From an uncultured Bacilli bacterium (lineage in GTDB: Bacteria; Bacillota_I; Bacilli_A; RFN20; CAG-288): a DNA stretch of 30,909 bases. The DNA is taken from assembly GCA_934725685.1 (NCBI GenBank), contig CAKVBX010000017.1, forward strand, positions 1 through 30,909, written 5' to 3'. The notes beneath the pieces are model-generated. The model searched no databases. It had not been told where the DNA came from and saw only the letters and a program-made list of their open reading frames with translations. The translations under genes and the position numbers were made by a program. Below, one piece after another: positions 7,067 through 13,070 of the stretch; the stretch's first letter is position 1, and the number at the start of each line of letters is the position of its first letter.

Positions 7067-8683
7067 ATGGCAGTAGACAATCTTTCCCTATCCATCATCG
7101 TCAACCGGCTTTCCGAACAGCTCGTAAACGCCACCCTCGGCCGCCCGTTTTCCTTAGGAAACGGCGCCTATGCTTTTCCGTACTCAGAAATGCTCACTCC
7201 GGAGAACATCCGTCATGGTTCCTTCCTTTTCACCATGGAACCGACGAACCCTTTCGTTGCCTTTTCCAGACAGCGTTTTGAAAAGATTCCGGAAAACTCC
7301 CCCTTCTTCAATTCCCTGCGGAAACTATCCGGAGGAAGAGTCCTTTCTGTAAAGAAACATCAGGGAGAAAGAATCCTCACTCTCCATATCAAAGCGAGCG
7401 AAGAGGACATCACGGAAACCAATGAATCCTACGATTTCATTCTGGAATTGTTCCCGAACCGTCCCAACTGCTACATCATCGCCTATCCTTACGGAAGAAT
7501 CGTCTCCCTTTACCATGAACATACCGATATGGAAAAGGGAATCTTCATTACCCGGAATGCCATCTATCAGTATCCGGACGAAAGAGAATCCCTTCCCTAC
7601 CATCTTGAGGATGCCGAACAGGCAAGGCCTTATCTTCCCAATGCCACACTCCGTTATCTGAAAACCTATGTCAACGAGGAAAAGCACGGCCTCGATACGG
7701 CACTGAAGTCCATGAAGGATTCCGACAGTATCTATATTATTAAAAAGGATATCGTCTCCTTCGATTTCGGAAGAAAAGATGCCGTCAAAGTCGATGTCTC
7801 TGACATCTATACCCATTTTGTGAGCAACCAGAAGGAACTGGCAAGGCTCAACAAAGTCAAAGAATTGGTCGCACTGATCGAAAAAGCAATCAAAATTGCC
7901 AAGAAAAAGAAAATCAATCTCGAGAACGACCTCATCACAGCAAAAGACCGCATGAAGTTTCTGGAATACGGTCAGATTATCTACCTCTATCAAGGAGAGA
8001 TCAGAAAGGGAGACAAGATGCTGAAGAGAGACGGATATGAGATTCCGCTCAATCCTCTTTATGATGCGCCGAAAAATGCCAATACTTACTTCAAAAAGTA
8101 CCAGAAGGCAAAAACTGCCCTTTCCATTCTCGGAGGATTGATTGAAAAGACCAATGATGAGATCGAATACCTCGAAAAGAAACTGATGGAAGCCAAAGAC
8201 GGGACTCCGAGGGATGTCATGGAACTGAAGAGTGAACTGCTCGAAGAAGGGTACATCAAGGAAAAACAAGGCCGCAATACCGTCTACAAAGTTTCCAAGA
8301 AGCATCGCTATGAACCGCACTATATCATCCTTCCACAAGGAAAGGTCGGTTTTGGCATGAACGGCCTTCAGAACGAGGAGCTTACGTTCCAGATTGCCCA
8401 AAAAGATGATCTTTTCCTCCATGTCAAAGACTATCCCGGCTCCCATGTCGTCATCCTCGAAGGAAAGGAAAACGATGAGGTCCTGCGTTTTGCCTGCGAA
8501 CTTGCGCTTTACCTCTCCCACCTCGATAACGGAACCGTGATGATCGCCAAAAGGAAGGACGTCAAAAAGAATCCGAGCCGCATCGGACTAGTCAATTTAC
8601 TGCACTATGAGACGCTCGTCGTGAAAACGATTCGGGAGGAAAGCCTTCGGATTATCAAAAAAGAGCTCAAAAAGGACCTGTGA
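7067..8683 (+). CDS. rqcH: Ribosome quality control factor RqcH (NFACT/FbpA family)
   Basis: A 538-residue NFACT protein. RqcH binds split 50S subunits that still hold peptidyl-tRNA and recruits tRNA to add a C-terminal tail (alanine in Bacillus) that marks the stalled protein for decay. Visible parts: the NFACT-N domain (about 1-180), two coiled-coil helices (about 245-420, LNKVKELVALIEKAIK...; LIEKTNDEIEYLEKKLMEAK), and the NFACT-R domain with GFGMNGLQNEELTFQIAQ and DLFLHVKDYPGSHVVIL. In Bacillus RqcH a conserved Asp-Arg pair in NFACT-N contacts tRNA; here the aligned pair is Glu101-Arg102 (GERIL). The longer frame from 6968 runs through the upstream terminator, so MAVDN at 7067 is taken as the start; it lacks a ribosome site and fits a leaderless mRNA. 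A tRNA-Thr gene follows at once. Confidence 0.9.
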   Translation: MAVDNLSLSIIVNRLSEQLVNATLGRPFSLGNGAYAFPYSEMLTPENIRHGSFLFTMEPTNPFVAFSRQRFEKIPENSPFFNSLRKLSGGRVLSVKKHQGERILTLHIKASEEDITETNESYDFILELFPNRPNCYIIAYPYGRIVSLYHEHTDMEKGIFITRNAIYQYPDERESLPYHLEDAEQARPYLPNATLRYLKTYVNEEKHGLDTALKSMKDSDSIYIIKKDIVSFDFGRKDAVKVDVSDIYTHFVSNQKELARLNKVKELVALIEKAIKIAKKKKINLENDLITAKDRMKFLEYGQIIYLYQGEIRKGDKMLKRDGYEIPLNPLYDAPKNANTYFKKYQKAKTALSILGGLIEKTNDEIEYLEKKLMEAKDGTPRDVMELKSELLEEGYIKEKQGRNTVYKVSKKHRYEPHYIILPQGKVGFGMNGLQNEELTFQIAQKDDLFLHVKDYPGSHVVILEGKENDEVLRFACELALYLSHLDNGTVMIAKRKDVKKNPSRIGLVNLLHYETLVVKTIREESLRIIKKELKKDL

Positions 8684-8687
8684 TTTA

Positions 8688-8716
8688 TTGACATTCCGTT
8701 TGGAATTAGCTATATT
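8688..8716 (+). promoter_or_regulatory. Strong promoter of the tRNA-Thr transcript
   Basis: TTGACA (8688-8693), exactly 17 nt, then TATATT (8711-8716): the closest match to the consensus in the window. The -35 box starts 5 nt past the rqcH stop. Expected start point near 8723, about 14 nt before the tRNA. Confidence 0.85.
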
Positions 8717-8736
8717 AGTTCACGCGGTGATTTTTT

Positions 8737-8810
8737 GCCCCCTTAGTTAAATGGTATAACGGGTCCTTGGTAAGGACCAATTGCTAGTCCGATTCTGGCT
8801 CGGGGCACCA
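8737..8810 (+). tRNA. tRNA-Thr(GGU), with an unusual acceptor stem and T-loop
   Basis: A 74-nt cloverleaf with encoded CCA. Acceptor pairs 1-5 are perfect (GCCCC/GGGGC, including the G1-C72 and C2-G71 typical of Thr), but 6:67 is C-C and 7:66 is U-U. U8 and A9 are normal; the D arm GUUA/UAAC holds G18 and G19; the anticodon stem GGUCC/GGACC is perfect around loop UUGGUAA, giving anticodon GGU (8769-8771). The variable loop is 4 nt. The T stem GCUAG/CUGGC pairs, but the loop reads UCCGAUU, with C in place of the nearly universal U (pseudouridine) at position 55. The strong promoter argues that it is expressed. It could be a specialised tRNA, a decaying copy, or a tolerated variant. Confidence 0.8.
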
Positions 8811-8867
8811 TCTATTGTACTAAACTGCGTTTATATAGTCGTGTGTGCTTAACAGGGAGGAAACCCA

Positions 8868-9770
8868 ATGTCATCCAATGAAACAAAAACCAAAAAAGGA
8901 CGTGCTCATGCGGTTGCCGCGTGGGAATGGTTCAAGGAAGCCGCTTGGCTCCAGGTTTTGCTCATTGTCGGCGTTGTAGTCGGCCTTGTTGTCGCCATTC
9001 CGTTTGTCGTAAAGGGCATCACCAACGCCATCAACACCGAGAACTCCAGCTTCTATAAAGCCCATCGTATCAATTACGACAAACTCGGCATGTATCTCAC
9101 CGGAGAAGACAAGAGCTGCAACGGCACTGTGGGTGATCAGAAATACGATGAGAATGGTAAGTTCGATCTGAACAACCAGAAGCAGGGTTTCGTCGTCATG
9201 TTCTATAAGAGCAATTGCGACAACTGCAAGAATCTCCAGAGCAATATCGAAAACTGGTATAAGAACTTCAATAAGGACTATGCCAACGGCAACCTGAAGT
9301 TCTACACTATCGATGTGAGCTGGGATATCGATGATGACACGGATGCCACCAACAACGAAGGTATCAAGAGCTTATACAACAACAAGTACATCACTCTCGA
9401 ACAGCAGATGGAAGCTTCCCGCTCCTTCATCTCTACCTTCGAAAGTCAGGATGAAACCCATTCCGGTTCCGAATCCACGAAGAAATCCGTCATTGAAAAC
9501 TTCAGCAAAGACTTCACCGCCGATAAGGATGGCGGAACGATGCCGACTCCTACGATTGTCACTTACATTAAGGATGCTTCCGCCGACAACTACATCACCA
9601 ATGTCGATGGTTATAACGCTGACGAAAAGAAGACCAATGTCCTCCAGTACGCCAAGCCGAACAAGGTCATCTGCGATGCGCCGAGTGGTCTCTCCTTCAC
9701 CAATGCCGCTAATGTCTCCACGATGATGATTGACATCTACAACTTCGAAGAATACAAAGTCTCCAAGTAA
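8868..9770 (+). CDS. Membrane-anchored thioredoxin-fold protein
   Basis: A 300-residue protein with a basic N-terminus, one membrane helix (about 28-50) and an outer domain holding CDNC at 117-120 after FVVMFYKSN and before KNLQSNIENWY, the thioredoxin active-site pattern. MPTPTIV at 225-231 gives the cis-proline loop. The region between (about 150-220) is rich in Asp, Asn, Ser and Thr and looks like a flexible insertion. It is probably a thiol-disulfide oxidoreductase or disulfide-relay partner outside the cell; the low-basic CDNC pair does not show which direction it works in. The ATG has GGGAGGA 9 nt upstream. There is no clear promoter of its own or terminator in the 57 nt after the tRNA, so both may be read from the tRNA promoter. 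It is followed by a strong terminator. Confidence 0.75.
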   Translation: MSSNETKTKKGRAHAVAAWEWFKEAAWLQVLLIVGVVVGLVVAIPFVVKGITNAINTENSSFYKAHRINYDKLGMYLTGEDKSCNGTVGDQKYDENGKFDLNNQKQGFVVMFYKSNCDNCKNLQSNIENWYKNFNKDYANGNLKFYTIDVSWDIDDDTDATNNEGIKSLYNNKYITLEQQMEASRSFISTFESQDETHSGSESTKKSVIENFSKDFTADKDGGTMPTPTIVTYIKDASADNYITNVDGYNADEKKTNVLQYAKPNKVICDAPSGLSFTNAANVSTMMIDIYNFEEYKVSK

Positions 9771-9777
9771 AAAATCA

Positions 9778-9805
9778 AGGCTCAGCCAACAGGCTGAGCC
9801 TTTTT
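9778..9805 (+). terminator. Terminator of the thioredoxin-like gene
   Basis: GGCTCAGCC-AACA-GGCTGAGCC (9779-9800), a perfect 9-bp stem, then TTTTT. Confidence 0.95.
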
Positions 9806-9822
9806 CTTTGGTTTTCTTTTTG

Positions 9823-9851
9823 TTGTAATCGTCTATCGACTCCGTTATCAT
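9823..9851 (+). promoter_or_regulatory. Leaderless promoter of the acetyltransferase gene
   Basis: TTGTAA (9823-9828), a 17-nt spacer and TATCAT (9846-9851). Only 6 nt (ATCGAT) separate the -10 box from the ATG at 9858, which places the expected transcription start on the A of the start codon. No ribosome site is present. Confidence 0.7.
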
Positions 9852-9857
9852 ATCGAT

Positions 9858-10394
9858 ATGTATTACCTAGAAACAGATCGGATTTATCTCCGCCATTTCC
9901 AAGAAGAAGACTTACAGGACTTCTTTGACTATGCCAAAGTTCCAGGAGTCGGCGAAAAAGCCGGATGGAACCACCATGAAACAATAGAAGATTCTAGGAT
10001 GATTCTCTATAAAAACCTGATTCCGAATCCGGATGACTATGCCATCGTCGACAAAAAGACCGGGAAAGTCATCGGTTCCTTCGGTCTCCACCTTTCTTCC
10101 ACACGAGTCAGAAACGACTTCCCGGAAGAGAAAGTCAAAGAGCTCGGCTATGTCCTCGCCAAAGACTATTGGGGGCAGGGCATCATGACAGAGATTCTTT
10201 CTGCTGCGCTTATCAAATGGACCGAGGAAAGAAAATGTAATGTTCTCACTGCCATCGTCTTTTCCGACAACAAGGGATCCGTCCATGTCCTCGAAAAATG
10301 CGGATTCCGTCATTACCGCATCGTAAAAGACTGCCCAATAGAAGCCTTGAATCAGACCAAGGACGAATATTATTTTTACCTGAGGCTAGCATGA
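9858..10394 (+). CDS. GNAT-family N-acetyltransferase (RimJ/RimL-like)
   Basis: A 178-residue acetyltransferase of the Acetyltransf_3 type, which moves an acetyl group from acetyl-CoA to an amine, often the N-terminus of a ribosomal protein or a small molecule. Visible: the N-terminal ETDRIYLRHFQEEDLQDFF, beta-strand KVIGSFGLHL, the strand-4 ELGYVLAKDYWGQGIMTE with the Q/RxxGxG/A-like WGQGIMTE acetyl-CoA loop (105-112), and the C-terminal SVHVLEKCGFRHY common to this group. The target is unknown. The start has no ribosome site and sits right at its promoter, so the mRNA should be leaderless. It overlaps the Nudix gene by 4 bp (ATGA), so the two are one operon. Confidence 0.88.
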   Translation: MYYLETDRIYLRHFQEEDLQDFFDYAKVPGVGEKAGWNHHETIEDSRMILYKNLIPNPDDYAIVDKKTGKVIGSFGLHLSSTRVRNDFPEEKVKELGYVLAKDYWGQGIMTEILSAALIKWTEERKCNVLTAIVFSDNKGSVHVLEKCGFRHYRIVKDCPIEALNQTKDEYYFYLRLA

Positions 10395-10969
10395 CAGAAA
10401 GAGAAAAACTGATGGAAGACATCCGGAACTATGTTCCGTTCAACGAACAGGAAGAGAAGGACAAGGAAGTCATTCTTTCCCATCTTCTTTCGGATGACAA
10501 TATTTTCACACGGGACAACCATCTTGCCCATATGACTGCCTCCGCCTGGGTCATCGATGAAGAAAAAGAACATGTCCTCCTCTGTTATCACAGAATCTAT
10601 GATTCTTGGAGTTGGCTCGGCGGGCACGCCGACGGGGAAGAAGACCTCCTCTCCGTCGCTATCAGGGAAGTGAAGGAAGAAAGCTCCCTTTCTGACATCC
10701 GGCCCTACGACAGAAAGATTCTCTCCCTGGAGGTCCTCACCGTGGACGGCCATGAAAAAAGAGGAGAATATGTCTCCTCCCATCTTCATCTGAATGTCAC
10801 TTATCTTCTTGTCGGAAACAGCAAGGAACAGCCTAAGAGCAAACCAGATGAGAATGCCGGGGTCCGTTGGTTTACGACCGACAACGCCTTAAAAGCATCC
10901 ACGGAGCCTTGGTTTGTCAAAAGGATTTATTCCAAGCTTGTCGAAAAAGTAAAGAAACTCAGCTTCTGA
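10391..10969 (+). CDS. Nudix hydrolase
   Basis: A 192-residue Nudix protein that should cleave a nucleoside diphosphate linked to another group. The Nudix box runs from G78 to L100: GHADGEEDLLSVAIREVKEE, matching Gx5Ex7REUxEE, with Ser-Ser where Gly is usual after the EE pair (EESSL). The preceding AWVIDEEKEHVLLCYHRIYDSWSWLGGH is the usual beta-strand entry. The ATG at 10391 overlaps the stop codon of the acetyltransferase gene; a longer frame from 10298 lies inside that gene and is rejected. The 3' end overlaps the end of convergent coaD by 11 bp. The substrate cannot be told. Confidence 0.9.
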   Translation: MTEREKLMEDIRNYVPFNEQEEKDKEVILSHLLSDDNIFTRDNHLAHMTASAWVIDEEKEHVLLCYHRIYDSWSWLGGHADGEEDLLSVAIREVKEESSLSDIRPYDRKILSLEVLTVDGHEKRGEYVSSHLHLNVTYLLVGNSKEQPKSKPDENAGVRWFTTDNALKASTEPWFVKRIYSKLVEKVKKLSF

Positions 10970-11447
10970 GCTTTTCTTTCATCGCCCTCAGAACAGGTTC
11001 AGGAACCAGTTTGGAGATATCAACTCCCTGAGAATACAGTTCTTTTATTGTGGAAGAGGAAACAAAGGCCTGATCCTTTCTGGCCATCAGATAGACCATG
11101 TCGATATCCGGCTCAAGGAATTCGTTGACTTCATGGAGCTGGAATTCAGCCTCATAGTCCGTGACGGCACGGAGACCACGGATCAAAGCCTGGGCGGAGA
11201 GCTTCTTCGCTTCCCGGACGACAAGTTTCTCCGTGGAGACAACCTGAAAGCCGTCGAGTCCCGCAAAGGTTTCCTCAATCATCTTCACGCGTTCTTCCGC
11301 GCTGAAGAGATAATGTCCCTTCTTGGAAGAGTTGTCAGCCACCATGATGATGATTTCATCGAATATCTTTCTTGCACGGAGTGCTACATCCACATGTCCG
11401 TTGGTCAAGGGATCGAAAGATCCCGGATACACAGCGATTCTCTTCAT
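10959..11447 (-). CDS. coaD: Phosphopantetheine adenylyltransferase
   Basis: A 162-residue nucleotidyltransferase for the fourth step of coenzyme A synthesis: 4'-phosphopantetheine plus ATP gives dephospho-CoA and pyrophosphate. It has YPGSFDPLTNGHVD with the (T/H)xGH nucleotide motif at the N-terminus, ALIRGLRAVTDYEAEFQL for substrate binding and the SSSTIKEL motif near residue 130. Length matches the family (about 160). Its ATG overlaps the stop codon of rsmD by 4 bp, as in the Bacillus ylbH-ylbI pair. The 3' end overlaps the convergent Nudix gene by 11 bp. Confidence 0.97.
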   Translation of the reverse strand: MKRIAVYPGSFDPLTNGHVDVALRARKIFDEIIIMVADNSSKKGHYLFSAEERVKMIEETFAGLDGFQVVSTEKLVVREAKKLSAQALIRGLRAVTDYEAEFQLHEVNEFLEPDIDMVYLMARKDQAFVSSSTIKELYSQGVDISKLVPEPVLRAMKEKLRS

Positions 11448-11992
11448 AACGATTTCACCTTTCTGTACAATGCGACATGTTTCTGTCCGTAACGGTACTC
11501 CTTCATTTCGAATCCGGGAAGAACCGGATTTTCTTTCTCCTGCTCGGAGACGATGAGGCAGTCTTCCTTGAACATGCCGCGGTCTTCCATCTCTTTGATG
11601 ATGCTGTCATTGATGTTGAATCGATAGGGAGGATCGAGAAAGACGACATCGAACTTGATTTCCGCATACTTCTTCAGGAACAGCCGATAATCACTTAAAG
11701 CCATCACATAAGAATCCTTCTCCGGATTGAGAGAAAGGATGTTCTCTTTCATAATCTGGAAGGTCTTTCTATCCTTATCGTTGAAATAGACCTGTCTGGC
11801 TCCGCGGGACAGTGCTTCAAGTCCCATCGCTCCGCTCCCGGCGAAGAGATCGAGGACGACGCTTCCCTGTACCTTATCCTTCATCGCATTGAAAATCGCC
11901 TGTCTCACCTTATCCATCGTCGGACGGGTGACACTGGGATCTGGCACCTTGAGAAAACGTCCTTTGTAAATACCAGCAATAATTCGTATCAT
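11444..11992 (-). CDS. rsmD: 16S rRNA (guanine(966)-N2)-methyltransferase
   Basis: A 182-residue SAM-dependent methyltransferase that modifies G966 of 16S rRNA in the assembling 30S subunit. Motif I is DLFAGSGAMGLEAL (about 48-61) and motif IV is DPPY in VVFLDPPYRF; the N-terminal IAGIYKGRFLKVPDPSVTRPTMDKVRQAIFN stretch is diagnostic of RsmD. It sits directly after the ylbF-like gene (no gap) and overlaps coaD by 4 bp, so the three genes form one operon. Confidence 0.96.
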   Translation of the reverse strand: MIRIIAGIYKGRFLKVPDPSVTRPTMDKVRQAIFNAMKDKVQGSVVLDLFAGSGAMGLEALSRGARQVYFNDKDRKTFQIMKENILSLNPEKDSYVMALSDYRLFLKKYAEIKFDVVFLDPPYRFNINDSIIKEMEDRGMFKEDCLIVSEQEKENPVLPGFEMKEYRYGQKHVALYRKVKSL

Positions 11993-12316
11993 TCAGAGAA
12001 TCTCCTTATTCAATCCATCGGAGAGATAATTGAGAATTTTTCTCATTCTCTCCTCTGCCATCTTATATTCCTTCATCAGAGGGACTTCGTTCATTTCCGA
12101 GGTCTTTTCCCGGAAAGAAGAAAGAAGTTTTTCTTTTTCTCCCCCCTGTGCACAATCCGCCTTTTTCAGAATCTCATCCCGTTCCTTGGAAAGTCTACAA
12201 AGCAAGGGATCTTCCTCTACTTTCTTTGAAAGCTCCTTCCAGGAAAGGTAAGGTTCTGAGTTTCTGATATCGTCGAGGAGTTGAAGCTCCTTTTCCATGA
12301 ATTCTGTTTCGGTCAT
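11993..12316 (-). CDS. ylbF: YlbF/YmcA-family protein
   Basis: A 107-residue, mostly helical acidic protein matching the Com_YlbF family in length and composition (PLLCRLSKERDEILKKAD; PLMKEYKMAEERMRKILNYL). In Bacillus, YlbF forms a complex with YmcA and YaaT that binds RNase Y and directs mRNA maturation. The gene order ylbF-rsmD-coaD is the same as in Bacillus, except that ylbG is missing. No ribosome site precedes the ATG, and an extended -10 box ends 9 nt upstream, so translation is probably leaderless. A family member by context as much as by sequence. Confidence 0.75.
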   Translation of the reverse strand: MTETEFMEKELQLLDDIRNSEPYLSWKELSKKVEEDPLLCRLSKERDEILKKADCAQGGEKEKLLSSFREKTSEMNEVPLMKEYKMAEERMRKILNYLSDGLNKEIL

Positions 12317-12325
12317 ACCGGGGAA

Positions 12326-12334
12326 ATTATATCA
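12326..12334 (-). promoter_or_regulatory. Extended -10 promoter of the ylbF-rsmD-coaD operon
   Basis: Minus-strand TGATATAAT: TGN plus a perfect TATAAT, with no good -35 box. Nine nt separate it from the ATG, so the leader should be about 3 nt. Confidence 0.65.
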
Positions 12335-12375
12335 CAGAGCGGAGAAATCAAGGATACTTCCCACGCCTGGCATTG

Positions 12376-12384
12376 TGGTATAAT
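12376..12384 (+). promoter_or_regulatory. Extended -10 promoter of the peptide deformylase gene
   Basis: TGG plus a perfect TATAAT, with a poor -35 region. Twelve nt separate it from the ATG at 12397, giving a leader of about 6 nt and no ribosome site. It is divergent from the ylbF promoter 41 nt away. Confidence 0.65.
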
Positions 12385-12396
12385 GGACAACAGATT

Positions 12397-12948
12397 ATGA
12401 AACTATTTAAAATTTACACCAAGGACGATGACGTCCTCCACGAAAAGGCCAAAGAAGTGCCTTTCCCCTTATCTGACGAAAAAAAGGCGATTCTTCTTGA
12501 AATGGTCCAGTATCTCAAGGACAGCCAGGACGAGGAGATTTCCGAGAAGTATCACATCCAGCCCGGTGTCGGCATTGCCGCACCGCAGATCGGCATCAGT
12601 GAACGCTTCTTTGCCGTCTATTTCCAGGATGACAACGGAAAGACCTACGAGTATGCGCTTGTCAATCCGAAGATTGTCTCCACCTCTGTCAAGAAATCCT
12701 ACCTCGCCACAGGAGAAGGCTGCCTTTCCGTTCCCGTTCCGGTAAGCGGATATGTCTACCGCTATTACAAGATCACCATCAAAGGCTATGATGCCGTAAG
12801 TGAGAAAGAAGTGACCTTACGCCTCACAGGCTACCCGGCCATCGTCTTCCAGCACGAGTACGATCATCTCGATGGCATCCTTTATTACGAAAAAATCGAC
12901 AAGAAAGCGCCATTCCGCAAGGATGAGAACGCTATCTGTATCGAATGA
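12397..12948 (+). CDS. def: Peptide deformylase
   Basis: A 183-residue metalloenzyme that removes the formyl group from the initiator methionine of new proteins. All three family motifs are present: GVGIAAPQIG (57-66), EGCLSV (107-112, metal ligand Cys109) and QHEYDHLDG (152-160, ligands His153 and His157, catalytic Glu154). The long insert between the N-terminal helix and motif 1, and the overall length, fit the type 2 enzymes of Gram-positive bacteria. The frame could extend to a TTG at 12373, but that lies upstream of the -10 box; the ATG at 12397 is taken. RNase J follows from a separate promoter. Confidence 0.96.
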   Translation: MKLFKIYTKDDDVLHEKAKEVPFPLSDEKKAILLEMVQYLKDSQDEEISEKYHIQPGVGIAAPQIGISERFFAVYFQDDNGKTYEYALVNPKIVSTSVKKSYLATGEGCLSVPVPVSGYVYRYYKITIKGYDAVSEKEVTLRLTGYPAIVFQHEYDHLDGILYYEKIDKKAPFRKDENAICIE

Positions 12949-12959
12949 TACTGTTTTTC

Positions 12960-12988
12960 TTGTGATTTTTTGTCTTGCTTAGTAAAAT
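12960..12988 (+). promoter_or_regulatory. Promoter of the RNase J-maf operon
   Basis: TTGTGA (12960-12965), a 17-nt spacer and TAAAAT (12983-12988). The expected start near 12995 gives a leader of about 75 nt before the ATG at 13071. Confidence 0.65.
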
Positions 12989-13070
12989 AGTTAAGAATAT
13001 CAGAAGCTTTTTAAAAATTCAGTTTTACTTGAACCCATTTTATGAGTGGTTTTACAATGAGGTACTTTAT

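Noticed and set aside
7325..8521. A 398-codon frame opposite rqcH
   Set aside because: The plus-strand frame is a clear NFACT protein; this one has only composition-driven openness.
12975..13070. N-terminal extension of RNase J by 32 residues
   Set aside because: It starts inside the promoter (between the -35 and -10 boxes), while the ATG at 13071 has a ribosome site and the family N-terminus.
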